From the NCBI RefSeq assembly GCF_051401765.1, contig NW_027480531.1, positions 1,054,001 to 1,118,000 of the forward strand: 64,000 bases of DNA. The letters are read 5' to 3'. Numbering within the stretch: the first letter of the stretch is position 1; each line of letters opens with the position of its first letter. Made by a program: the position numbers and the translations under genes. Below, one piece after another: positions 11,601 to 24,927 of the stretch. Below the pieces are notes generated by a model that was not told the DNA's origin, did no database searches, and saw nothing but the letters and a program-made list of their open reading frames with translations. This DNA comes from Calliopsis andreniformis (Eukaryota; Arthropoda; Insecta; Hymenoptera; Andrenidae).

Positions 11601-13524
11601 AGGATTGAGGATTGAGGATTGAGGATTGAGGATTGCAGATTGAGTATTGAGGATTGAAGGTTGAGGATTGAGGATAGAGGATTGAGGATTGAGGATTGAG
11701 GATTGAGGATTGAAGGTTGAGTATTGAGTATTGAAGATTGAGGATTGGGGATTGAGGATTGAGGATTGAGGATTGAAGATGGAGGATTGAGGATTGAAGA
11801 TTGAGGATCGGGAATTGAGGATTGACGATTGAGGATTGAGTATTGAGGATTGAGAACTGAGGATTGAGGATTGAAGATTGAGTATTGAGGATTGAAGATT
11901 GTTGACTGAGTGTTGAGGGTTGAGTGATGAGAATTGATGTTTGTGGATTGAGATTTGAAGATTGAAGAATGGGGATTGAGTATTGAATACTGTGAATTGA
12001 GGATATTCTATTGAGGATTGAGGATTGACAATTGATTGTTGAGGACTGAGGGCTGAAGGTTGAGGATTCAGGATTGAGGATTCGGTATTGAGGTTTCAGG
12101 ACTGAGGATTGAGGATTGAGGATTGAGGATTTGGGATTGAGGATTGAGGATTGATGATTGAGGATTGAGGATTGAGGATTGAGGATTGAAGATTGAGGAT
12201 TGAGGATTGAGGATTGAGGATTGAGAATAGAGGATTGAAGATTGAGGATTGGTGTTTAAGGATTGAGGATTGAGGATTGAGTATTGAGGATTGAGGATTG
12301 AGGATTGAGGATTGAGTATTGGGTATTGAGGATTGAGGATTGAGGATTGAAGATTGAGGATTGGATATTGAGGAGTGACGAATTAGGCTTGAGGATTGAG
12401 GATTGAGGATTGAGGATTGCAGATTGAGTATTGATGATTGAAGATTGAGGATTGAGGATTGAGGATTGAGGATTGAGGACTGAGGATTGAGGATTGAGGA
12501 TTGAAGATTGAGTATTGAGGATTGAAGATTGAGGATTGAGGATTGAGGATTGAGGATTGAGAATAGAGGATTGAAGATTGAGGATTGGTGTTTGAGGATT
12601 GACGATTGAGGATTGAGTATTGAGGATTGAGGATTGAGGATTGAGGATTGAGTATTGAGTATTGAGGATTGAGGATTGAGGATTGAGGATTGAGGATTGA
12701 ACATTGATTACTGAGTGTTGAGGGCTGAGTGGTGAGAATTGATGTTTCTCGATAGAGATTTGAAGATTGCAGATTGAGCATTGAGTATTGAAAGCTGTGA
12801 ATTCAGGATATTCTATTGAGGACTGAGGGTTGACAACCGATTGTTGAGGACTGAAGGCTGAAGCTTGAGGATTCAGGACTGAGTACTCAGAATTGAGGTT
12901 TGAGGACTGAGGATTGAGGATTAAAGATTGAGTATTGAGGATTGAAGATTGAGGATTGAGGATTGAGTATCGAGGATTGAGGATTGAGGATGAGGGCTGA
13001 GGGTTGAGGATTGAGGTTTGAGGACTGAGGACTGAGGATTGAGGATTGAGAATTGAGGATTGAGGATTGAGGATTGAAGATTCAGAATTGGGTATTGAGG
13101 ATTCAAGAATGAGGATAGAGGATTGAGGATTGAGGACTGAGGATTGAAGATTGAGTATTGAGGATTGAAGCCTGACGATTGAGGATTGAGAATTGAGGAT
13201 TGAGTATTGAGCATTGAGGATTGCAGATTGAGCATTGAGGATTGAAGTTTGAGGATTGAGGATCGCGGATTGAGGATTGAGGATTGAATATTGAGGATTG
13301 GGGACTGAGTGTTGAGGGTTTAGTGATGAGAATTGATGTTTGTGGATAGAGGTTTGAATATTGCAGATTGGGTATTGAGTATTGAAAACTGTGGATTGAG
13401 GATATTCTGTTGAGGATTGAGGATTGACAACTGATTGTTGTGGACTGAGGGCTGAATGTTGAGGATTCAGGACTGAGGACTCGGAATTGAGAATTGAGCA
13501 CTGAGGATTGAGGATTAAAGATTG
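11601..13524 (+). repeat. f-d-e block with an internal 203-bp loss
   Basis: Landmarks are f 12002, d 12807 and e 13401. The f core matches 4294 at an offset of 7,708, which is 5,390 + 2,318, so it is the postponed continuation of copy 2. The f-d distance is 805 bp here against 504 bp in copy 1; the extra heptamers and TATTGAG-rich slots lie at about 12250-12350 and 12620-12690. Compared with the related block at 17.4-19.6 kb, 203 bp (29 slots) are missing after the e core, between two GAGTATTGAG stretches near 13525. Confidence 0.82.
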
Positions 13525-16500
13525 AGTATTGAGTCTTGAAGATTGACGATTGAGGATTGAGAATTGAGGATTGAGCATTGAGGATTGAGGATTCAAGGTT
13601 GAGCATTGAGCATTGAAGGTTGAGGTTTGAGGATTGAGGATAGAGGATTGAGGATTGAATATTGAGGATTGGGGACTGAGTGTTGAGGGTTGATGATTGA
13701 AAATTGAGGATTGGGTATTGAGGATTGAGGATTGAAGATTGAGGATTGAAGATTGAGGATTGAGGATTGAGGATTGAGGATTGAGAATAGAGGATTGAAG
13801 ATTGAGGATTGGTGTTTAAGGATTGACGATTGAGGATTGAGTATTGAGGATTGAGGATTGAGGATTGAGGATTGAGCATTGAGTATTGAGGATTGAGGAT
13901 TGAGGATTGAAGATTGAGGATTGGATATTGAGGAGTGACGAATTAGGCTTGAGGATTGAGGATTGAGGATTGAGGATTGAAGGTTGAGGATTGAGGATTG
14001 AGGATAGAGGATTGAGGATTGAATATTGAGGATTGGGGACTGAGTGTTGAGGGTTGATGATTGAAAATTGAGGATTGGGTATTGAGGATTGAGGATTGAG
14101 GATTGTGGATTGAGGATTGAGGATTGAGGATTGAGGATTGAGGATTGAAGGTTGAATATTGATGAATGAAGATTGAGGATTGAGGGTTGTGGATTGCGGA
14201 CGAGGACTGAGGGCTGAGTATTGATGTTTGAGGTCTGAGGATTGAGAATTGCGGATTGAGAGTTGAGGATTGAGGATTGAGGATTGAAGATTGAGAATTG
14301 TGTGTTGAGGATTGAAGAATGAGGATTGAGGATTGAGGATTGAAGATTGAGGGTTGAAGATTGATTATTGAGGATTGAAGATTGAGGATTGCGGATTGAG
14401 TATTGAGGATTGAGGATTGAGGATTGCAGATTGAGTTTTGAGGATTGAAGATTGAGGATTGAGGATAGAGGATTGAGGATTGAGGTTTGAGGATTGAGGA
14501 TTGAAGGTTGAGTATTGAGTATTGAAGATTGAGGATTGGGGATTGAGGATTGAGGATTGAGGATTGAAGATTGAGGATTGAGGATTGAAGATTGAGGATC
14601 GGGAATTGAGGATTGACAATTGATTGTTGAGGACTGAGGGCTGAAGGTTGAGGATTCAGGATTGTGGATTCGGTATTGAGGTTTCAGGACTGAGGATTGA
14701 GGGTTGAGGATTGAGGATTGAGGATTGAGGATTTGGGATTGAGGATTGAGGATTGATGATTGAGGATTGAGGATTGAGGATTGAAGATTGAGTATTGAGT
14801 ATTTAAGATTGAGGATTGAGGATTAAGGATTGAGGATTGAGAATTGAGGATTGAGGATTGAGAATTGAAGATTGAGGATTGGGTATTGAGGAGTGACGAA
14901 TTAGGCTTGAGGATTGAGGATTCAGGATTGAGGATTGAGGATTGAAGATTGAGGATTGGGGACTGAGGATTGAAGATTGAGGATTGAGGACTGAGGATTG
15001 AGGATTGAGGATTTAGGATTGAAGATTCAGTATTGAGGATTGAAGATTGAGAATTGAGGATTGAGGATTGAACATTGAGGACTGAGTGTTGAGGGTTGAG
15101 TGATGAGAATTGATGTTTGTGGATGGAGATTTGAAGATTGCAGATTGAGGATTGAGTATTGAAAGCTGTGAATAGGGTTTATTCTATTGAGGATTGAGGA
15201 TTGACAACTGATTGTTGAGGACTGAGGGCTGCACATTGAGGATTCAGGATTGAGGATTCGGGATTGAGGTTTGAGGACCGAGGATTGTGGGTTGAAGATT
15301 GAGGATTGAGGATTGACGATTGAGGATTGAGGATTGAGAATGGAGGATTGAAGAGAGAGGACTGAGTGTTGAGGATTGAGTATTGAGAATTGATGTTTGA
15401 GGATTGAGATTTGATTATTGAATATTGTGGATTGAGTATTGATACATGAGAATTCAGGATATTCTATTGAGTATTGAGAATTGAGGATTGATGGTTGGGT
15501 ATTGAGGATTGATGGTTGAGGGTTGTGTGATGAATATTGAGGATTGATTATTGAGGATTGAGGATTGAGGATTGAGGATTGAAGATTGAGTATTGATGAT
15601 TGAAGACTGAGGATTGAGGGTTGAGGTTTGAGGATTGAGGACGAGGACTGACGGTTGAGGATTGAGGCTTGAGGATTGGTGATTGAGGATTGAGGACTGA
15701 GGATTGGGGATTGAGGATTGAGCATTGAGGATTGGAGATTGAGGACTGGGGATTGAGGATTGAAGATTGAGGATTAAGGATTGGTGATTGGGGATTGAGG
15801 ATCTAGGATTGGAGATTGATTATTGAGGATTGAAGATTGAGGATTGAGGATTGAGGATTGAGAATTGAGAATTGAGGACAAGGACTGAGGATTGAGGATT
15901 GAGGTTTGAGGTATGAGGATTCAGGATTGAGGATTGAGGATTGAGGTTTGAGGATTGAGGATTGAGGATTGAGGATTGAGTATTGAGGATGAGGGTTGAG
16001 GGTTGAGGATTGAGGTTTGATGAATAAGGACTGAGGATTGAGGATTGAGGATTGACGATTGAAGGTTGAATATTGATGATTGAAGATTGAGGATTGAGGA
16101 TTGAGGGTTGTGGATTGAGGACGAGGACTGAGGGTTGGGTATTGATGCTTGAGGTCTGAGGATTGAGGATTGAGGATTGAGGATTGCAGATTGAGTATTG
16201 AGGATTGAAGATTGAGGATTGAGGATAGAGGATTGAGGATTGAGGTTTGAGGATTGAGGATTGAAGGTTGAGTATTGAGTATTGAAGATTGAGGATTGGG
16301 GATTGAGGATTGAGGATTGAGGATTGAAGATTGAGGATTGAGGATTGAAGATTGAGGATCGGGAATTGAGGATTGACAATTGATTGTTGAGGACTGAGGG
16401 CTGAAGGTTGAGGATTCAGGATTGAGGATTCGGTATTGAGGTTTCAGGACTGAGGATTGAGGGTTGAGGATTGAGGATTGAGGATTGAGGATTTGGGATT

Positions 16501-17399
16501 GAGGATTGAGGATTGATGATTGAGGATTGAGGATTGAGGATTGAGGATTGAAGATTGAGTATTGAGTATTTAAGATTGAGGATTGAGGATTAAGGATTGA
16601 GGATTGAGAATTGTGGATTGAGGATTGAGGATTGAAGATTGAGGATTGGGTATTGAGGAGTGACGAATTAGGCTTGAGGATTGAGGATTCAGGATTGAGG
16701 ATTGAGGATTGAAGATTGAGGATTGGGGACTGAGGATTGAAGATTGAGGATTGAGGACTGAGGATTGAGGATTGAGGATTTAGGATTGAAGATTCAGTAT
16801 TGAGGATTGAAGATTGAGAATTGAGGATTGAGGATTGAACATTGAGGACTGAGTGTTGAGGGTTGAGTGATGAGAATTGATGTTTGTGGATGGAGATTTG
16901 AAGATTGCAGATTGAGGATTGAGTATTGAAAGCTGTGAATTGGGTTTATTCTATTGAGGATTGAGGATTGACAACTGATTGTTGAGGACTGAGGGCTGCA
17001 CATTGAGGATTCAGGATTGAGGATTCGGGATTGAGGTTTGAGGACCGAGGATTGTGGGTTGAGGATTGAGGATTGAGGATTGACGCTTGAGGATTGAGGA
17101 TTGAGAATGGAGGATTGAAGAGAGAGGACTGAGTGTTGAGGATTGAGTATTGAGAATTGGTGTTTGAGGATTGAGATTTGATTATTGAATATTGTGGATT
17201 GAGTATTGATACATGAGAATTCAGGATATTCTATTGAGTATTGAGAATTGAGGATTGATGGTTGGGTATTGAGGATTGATGGTTGAGGGTTGTGTGATGA
17301 ATATTGAGGATTGAGGATTGAGGATTGAGGATTGAGGATTGAGGATTGAAGATTGAGTATTGATGATTGAAGACTGAGGATTGAGGGTTGAGGTTTGAG
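13525..17399 (+). repeat. b-c-b-c block, copy of about 24737-28611
   Basis: Landmarks: b 15178 (TTTATTC form), c 15458, b 16945, c 17225. All four, and several other marks (GAGTCTT 13531, AGGAGTG 13931), recur exactly 11,212 bp downstream at 26390, 26670, 28157, 28437, 24743 and 25143. So 3.9 kb, including its own internal rearrangement (a second b-c 1,767 bp after the first), was copied as one piece. Near 17400 the c-flank is cut and joined to GGATCGGGAATTG, the entry to an f block. Confidence 0.88.
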
Positions 17400-19617
17400 G
17401 ATTGAGGATCGGGAATTGAGGATTGACGATTGAGGATTGAGTATTGAGGATTGAGAACTGAGGATTGAGGATTGAAGATTGAGTATTGAGGATTGAAGAT
17501 TGTTGACTGAGTGTTGAGGGTTGAGTGATGAGAATTGATGTTTGTGGATTGAGATTTGAAGATTGAAGAATGGGGATTGAGTATTGAATACTGTGAATTG
17601 AGGATATTCTATTGAGGATTGAGGATTGACAATTGATTGTTGAGGACTGAGGGCTGAAGGTTGAGGATTCAGGATTGAGGATTCGGTATTGAGGTTTCAG
17701 GACTGAGGATTGAGGGTTGAGGATTGAGGATTGAGGATTGAGGATTTGGGATTGAGGATTGAGGATTGATGATTGAGGATTGAGGATTGAGGATTGAGGA
17801 TTGAAGATTGAGGATTGAGGATTGAGGATTGAGGATTGAGAATAGAGGATTGAAGATTGAGGATTGAGGATTGAGTATTGAGGATTGAGGATTGAGGATT
17901 GAGGATTGAGTATGGAGTATTGAGGATTGAGGATTGAGGATTGAAGATTGAGGATTGGATATTGAGGAGTGACGAATTAGGCTTGAGGATTGAGGATTGA
18001 GTATTGAGGATTGCAGATTGAGTATTGATGATTGAAGATTGAGGATTGAGGATTGAGGATTGAGGATTGAGGACTGAGGATTGAGGATTGAGGATTGAAG
18101 ATTGAGTATTGAGGATTGAAGATTGAGGATTGAGGATTGAGGATTGAGGATTGAGAATAGAGGATTGAAGATTGAGGATTGGTGTTTGAGGATTGACGAT
18201 TGAGGATTGAGTATTGAGGATTGAGGATTGAGGATTGAGGATTGAGTATTGAGTATTGAGGATTGAGGATTGAGGATTGAGGATTGAACATTGATTACTG
18301 AGTGTTGAGGGCTGAGTGGTGAGAATTGATGTTTCTCGATAGAGATTTGAAGATTGCAGATTGAGCATTGAGTATTGAAAGCTGTGAATTCAGGATATTC
18401 TATTGAGGACTGAGGGTTGACAACCGATTGTTGAGGACTGAAGGCTGAAGCTTGAGGATTCAGGACTGAGTACTCAGAATTGAGGTTTGAGGACTGAGGA
18501 TTGAGGATTAAAGATTGAGTATTGAGGATTGAAGATTGAGGATTGAGGATTGAGTATCGAGGATTGAGGATTGAGGATGAGGGCTGAGGGTTGAGGATTG
18601 AGGTTTGAGGACTGAGGACTGAGGATTGAGGATTGAGAATTGAGGATTGAGGATTGAGGATTGAAGATTCAGAATTGGGTATTGAGGATTCAAGAATGAG
18701 GATAGAGGATTGAGGATTGAGGACTGAGGATTGAAGATTGAGTATTGAGGATTGAAGCCTGACGATTGAGGATTGAGAATTGAGGATTGAGTATTGAGCA
18801 TTGAGGATTGCAGATTGAGCATTGAGGATTGAAGTTTGAGGATTGAGGATCGCGGATTGCGGATTGAGGATTGAATATTGAGGATTGGGGACTGAGTGTT
18901 GAGGGTTTAGTGATGAGAATTGATGTTTGTGGATAGAGGTTTGAATATTGCAGATTGGGTATTGAGTATTGAAAACTGTGGATTGAGGATATTCTGTTGA
19001 GGATTGAGGATTGACAACTGATTGTTGTGGACTGAGGGCTGAATGTTGAGGATTCAGGACTGAGGACTCGGAATTGAGAATTGAGCACTGAGGATTGAGG
19101 ATTAAAGATTGAGTATTGAGGATTGATGATTGAGGATTGAGGACTGAGGATTGAGGATTGAGAATTGAGGATTGAGGATTGAGGATTGAAAATTGGGAAT
19201 TGGGTATTGAGGATTGAAGAATGAGGATTGAGGATTGAGGATTGAAGAATGAGTATTGAGGATTGAAGGCTGAGGATTGAGGATAGAGGATTGAGGATAG
19301 GGGATTGAAGATTGAGTATTGAGTCTTGAAGATTGACGATTGAGGATTGAGAATTGAGGATTGAGCATTGAGGACTGAGGATTCAAGGTTGAGCATTGAG
19401 CATTGAAGGTTGAGGATTGAGGATTGAGGATAGAGGATTGAGGATTGAATATTGAGGATTGGGGACTGAGTGTTGAGGGTTGATGATTGAAAATTGAGGA
19501 TTGGGTATTGAGGATTGAGGATTGAGAATTGTGGATTGAGGATTGAGGATTGAGGATTGAGGATTGAGGATTGAAGGTTGAACATTGATGAATGAAGATT
19601 GAGGATTGAAGATTGAG
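17400..19617 (+). repeat. f-d-e block, copy of about 30148-32365
   Basis: Landmarks f 17603, d 18394 and e 18988 recur at 30351, 31142 and 31736, a constant offset of 12,748 bp over 2.2 kb. Outside those limits the two regions differ, so this is a copied module with flanks of different origin. The f-d distance is 791 bp (113 slots). Point differences are few: GGATTGCGGATTG at 18850 versus one changed slot at 31600, and GATTGTT versus GATCGTT near 31769. Confidence 0.88.
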
Positions 19618-22258
19618 GATTGAAGATTGAGGATTGAGGATTGAGGATTGAGGATTGAGAATAGAGGATTGAAGATTGAGGATTGGTGTTTAAGGATTGA
19701 CGATTGAGGATTGAGTATTGAGGATTGAGGATTGAGGATTGAGGATTGAGTATTGAGTATTGAGGATTGAGGATTGAGGATTGAAGATTGAGGATTGGAT
19801 ATTGAGGAGTGACGAATTAGGCTTGAGGATTGAGGATTGAGGATTGAGGATTGAAGGTTGAGGATTGAGGATTGAGGATAGAGGATTGAGGATTGAATAT
19901 TGAGGATTGGGGACTGAGTGTTGAGGGTTGATGATTGAAAATTGAGGATTGGGTATTGAGGATTGAGGATTGAGGATTGTGGATTGAGGATTGAGGATTG
20001 AGGATTGAGGATTGAGGATTGAAGGTTGAATATTGATGAATGAAGATTGAGGATTGAGGGTTGTGGATTGCGGACGAGGACTGAGGGCTGAGTATTGATG
20101 TTTGAGGTCTGAGGATTGAGAATTGCGGATTGAGAGTTGAAGATTGAGGATTGAGGATTGAAGATTGAGAATTATGTGTTGAGGATTGAAGAATGAGGAT
20201 TGAGGATTGAGGATTGAAGATTGAGGGTTGAAGATTGATTATTGAGGATTGAAGATTGAGGATTGAGGATTGAGTATTGAGGATTGAGGATTGAGGATTG
20301 CAGATTGAGTATTGAGGATTGAAGATTGAGGATTGAGGATAGAGGATTGAGGATTGAGGTTTGAGGATTGAGGATTGAAGGTTGAGTATTGAGTATTGAA
20401 GATTGAGGATTGGGGATTGAGGATTGAGGATTGAGGATTGAAGATTGAGGATTGAGGATTGAAGATTGAGGATCGGGAATTGAGGATTGACAATTGATTG
20501 TTGAGGACTGAGGGCTGAAGGTTGAGGATTCAGGATTGAGGATTCGGTATTGAGGTTTCAGGACTGAGGATTGAGGGTTGAGGATTGAGGATTGAGGATT
20601 GAGGATTTGGGATTGAGGATTGAGGATTGATGATTGAGGATTGAGGATTGAGGATTGAAGATTGAGTATTGAGTATTTAAGATTGAGGATTGAGGATTAA
20701 GGATTGAGGATTGAGAATTGAGGATTGAGGATTGAGAATTGAAGATTGAGGATTTGGTATTGAGGAGTGACGAATTAGGCTTGAGGATTGAGGATTCAGG
20801 ATTGAGGATTGAGGATTGAAGATTGAGGATTGGGGACTGAGGATTGAAGATTGAGGATTGAGGACTGAGGATTGAGGATTGAGGATTTAGGATTGAAGAT
20901 TCAGTATTGAGGATTGAAGATTGAGAATTGAGGATTGAGGATTGAACATTGAGGACTGAGTGTTGAGGGTTGAGTGATGAGAGCTGATGTTTGTGGATGG
21001 AGATTTGAAGATTGCAGATTGAGGATTGAGTATTGAAAGCTGTGAATTGGGTTTATTCTATTGAGGATTGAGGATTGACGACTGATTGTTGAGGACTGAG
21101 GGCTGCACATTGAGGATTCAGGATTGAGGATTCGGGATTGAGGTTTGAGGACCGAGGATTGTGGGTTGAGGATTGAGGATTGAGGATTGACGATTGAGGA
21201 TTGAGGATTGAGAATGGAGGATTGAAGAGAGAGGACTGAGTGTTGAGGATTGAGTATTGAGAATTGATGTTTGAGGATTGAGATTTGATTATTGAATATT
21301 GTGGATTGAGTATTGATACATGAGAATTCAGGATATTCTATTGAGTATTGAGAATTGAGGATTGATGGTTGGGTATTGAGGATTGATGGTTGAGGGTTGT
21401 GTGATGAATATTGAGGATTGAGTATTGAGGATTGAGGATTGAGGATTGAGGATTGAAGATTGAGTATTGATGATTGAAGACTGAGGATTGAGGGTTGAGG
21501 TTTGAGGATTGAGGACGAGGACTGACGGTTGAGGATCGAGGCTTGAGGATTGGTGATTGAGGATTGAGGACTGAGGATTGGGGATTGAGGATTGAGCATT
21601 GAGGATTGGAGATTGAGGACTGGGGATTGAGGATTGAAGATTGAGGATTAAGGATTGGTGATTGGGGATTGAGGATCTAGGATTGGAGATTGATTATTGA
21701 GGATTGAAGATTGAGGATTGAGGATTGAGGATTGAGAATTGAGAATTGAGGACAAGGACTGAGGATTGAGGATTGAGGTTTGAGGTATGAGGATTCAGGA
21801 TTGAGGATTGAGGATTGAGGATTGAGGATTGAGGATTGAGGATTGAGGATTGAGTATTGAGGATGAGGGTTGAGGGTTGAGGATTGAGGTTTGATGAATA
21901 AGGACTGAGGATTGAGGATTGAGGATTGACGATTGAAGGTTGAATATTGATGATTGCAGATTGAGGATTGAGGATTGAGTGTTGTGGATTGAGGACGAGG
22001 ACTGAGGGTTCGGTATTGATGCTTGAGGTCTGAGGATTGAGGATTGAGGATTGAGGATTGCAGATTGAGTATTGAGTCTTGAAGATTGACGATTGAGGAT
22101 TGAGAATTGAGGATTGAGCATTGAGGATTGAGGATTCAAGGTTGAGCATTGAGCATTGAAGGTTGAGGATTGAGGATTGAGGATAGAGGATTGAGGATTG
22201 AATATTGAGGATTGGGGACTGAGTGTTGAGGGTTGATGATTGAAAATTGAGGATTGGG
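19618..22258 (+). repeat. 2,669-bp higher-order repeat, copy 1 (b-c)
   Basis: Landmarks b 21052 and c 21332. Sequence from about 19600 onward repeats at +2,669 and +5,338. The left flank carries 84 bp (12 slots) near 19520-19605 that are absent from the equivalent join at about 22263, which locates the boundary. Differences from the next copy include GAGAGCTGATG for GAGAGTTGATG near 20980, GACGACTG for GACAACTG near 21078, and GATCGAG near 21534. Confidence 0.88.
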
Positions 22259-24927
22259 TATTGAGGATTGAGGATTGAAGATTGAGGATTGAAGATTGAG
22301 GATTGAGGATTGAGGATTGAGGATTGAGAATAGAGGATTGAAGATTGAGGATTGGTGTTTAAGGATTGACGATTGAGGATTGAGTATTGAGGATTGAGGA
22401 TTGAGGATTGAGGATTGAGCATTGAGTATTGAGGATTGAGGATTGAGGATTGAAGATTGAGGATTGGATATTGAGGAGTGACGAATTAGGCTTGAGGATT
22501 GAGGATTGAGGATTGAGGATTGAAGGTTGAGGATTGAGGATTGAGGATAGAGGATTGAGGATTGAATATTGAGGATTGGGGACTGAGTGTTGAGGGTTGA
22601 TGATTGAAAATTGAGGATTGGGTATTGAGGATTGAGGATTGAGGATTGTGGATTGAGGATTGAGGATTGAGGATTGAGGATTGAGGATTGAAGGTTGAAT
22701 ATTGATGAATGAAGATTGAGGATTGAGGGTTGTGGATTGCGGACGAGGACTGAGGGCTGAGTATTGATGTTTGAGGTCTGAGGATTGAGAATTGCGGATT
22801 GAGAGTTGAGGATTGAGGATTGAGGATTGAAGATTGAGAATTGTGTGTTGAGGATTGAAGAATGAGGATTGAGGATTGAGGATTGAAGATTGAGGGTTGA
22901 AGATTGATTATTGAGGATTGAAGATTGAGGATTGCGGATTGAGTATTGAGGATTGAGGATTGAGGATTGCAGATTGAGTATTGAGGATTGAAGATTGAGG
23001 ATTGAGGATAGAGGATTGAGGATTGAGGTTTGAGGATTGAGGATTGAAGGTTGAGTATTGAGTATTGAAGATTGAGGATTGGGGATTGAGGATTGAGGAT
23101 TGAGGATTGAAGATTGAGGATTGAGGATTGAAGATTGAGGATCGGGAATTGAGGATTGACAATTGATTGTTGAGGACTGAGGGCTGAAGGTTGAGGATTC
23201 AGGATTGAGGATTCGGTATTGAGGTTTCAGGACTGAGGATTGAGGGTTGAGGATTGAGGATTGAGGATTGAGGATTTGGGATTGAGGATTGAGGATTGAT
23301 GATTGAGGATTGAGGATTGAGGATTGAAGATTGAGTATTGAGTATTTAAGATTGAGGATTGAGGATTAAGGATTGAGGATTGAGAATTGAGGATTGAGGA
23401 TTGAGAATTGAAGATTGAGGATTTGGTATTGAGGAGTGACGAATTAGGCTTGAGGATTGAGGATTCAGGATTGAGGATTGAGGATTGAAGATTGAGGATT
23501 GGGGACTGAGGATTGAAGATTGAGGATTGAGGACTGAGGATTGAGGATTGAGGATTTAGGATTGAAGATTCAGTATTGAGGATTGAAGATTGAGAATTGA
23601 GGATTGAGGATTGAACATTGAGGACTGAGTGTTGAGGGTTGAGTGATGAGAGTTGATGTTTGTGGATGGAGATTTGAAGATTGCAGATTGAGGATTGAGT
23701 ATTGAAAGCTGTGAATTGGGTTTATTCTATTGAGGATTGAGGATTGACAACTGATTGTTGAGGACTGAGGGCTGCACATTGAGGATTCAGGATTGAGGAT
23801 TCGGGATTGAGGTTTGAGGACCGAGGATTGTGGGTTGAGGATTGAGGATTGAGGATTGACGATTGAGGATTGAGGATTGAGAATGGAGGATTGACGAGAG
23901 AGGACTGAGTGTTGAGGATTGAGTATTGAGAATTGATGTTTGAGGATTGAGATTTGATTATTGAATATTGTGGATTGAGTATTGATACATGAGAATTCAG
24001 GATATTCTATTGAGTATTGAGAATTGAGGATTGATGGTTGGGTATTGAGGATTGATGGTTGAGGGTTGTGTGATGAATATTGAGGATTGAGTATTGAGGA
24101 TTGAGGATTGAGGATTGAGGATTGAAGATTGAGTATTGATGATTGAAGACTGAGGATTGAGGGTTGAGGTTTGAGGATTGAGGACGAGGACTGACGGTTG
24201 AGGATTGAGGCTTGAGGATTGGTGATTGAGGATTGAGGACTGAGGATTGGGGATTGAGGATTGAGCATTGAGGATTGGAGATTGAGGACTGGGGATTGAG
24301 GATTGAAGATTGAGGATTAAGGATTGGTGATTGGGGATTGAGGATCTAGGATTGGAGATTGATTATTGAGGATTGAAGATTGAGGATTGAGGATTGAGGA
24401 TTGAGAATTGAGAATTGAGGACAAGGACTGAGGATTGAGGATTGAGGTTTGAGGTATGAGGATTCAGGATTGAGGATTGAGGATTGAGGATTGAGGATTG
24501 AGGATTGAGGATTGAGGATTGAGTATTGAGGATGAGGGTTGAGGGTTGAGGATTGAGGTTTGATGAATAAGGACTGAGGATTGAGGATTGAGGATTGACG
24601 ATTGAAGGTTGAATATTGATGATTGCAGATTGAGGATTGAGGATTGAGGGTTGTGGATTGAGGACGAGGACTGAGGGTTGGGTATTGATGCTTGAGGTCT
24701 GAGGATTGAGGATTGAGGATTGAGGATTGCAGATTGAGTATTGAGTCTTGAAGATTGACGATTGAGGATTGAGAATTGAGGATTGAGCATTGAGGATTGA
24801 GGATTCAAGGTTGAGCATTGAGCATTGAAGGTTGAGGATTGAGGATTGAGGATAGAGGATTGAGGATTGAATATTGAGGATTGGGGACTGAGTGTTGAGG
24901 GTTGATGATTGAAAATTGAGGATTGGG
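22259..24927 (+). repeat. 2,669-bp higher-order repeat, copy 2 (b-c)
   Basis: Landmarks b 23721 and c 24001, exactly 2,669 bp after copy 1. The period is 382 slots minus five; the five 6-mers are visible near 22739, 24180, 24420 (GACAAG), 24531 and 24660. Private changes include GATTGACGAGAG near 23890, where the other copies read GAAGAGAG. Head-to-tail joins on both sides are clean. Confidence 0.92.
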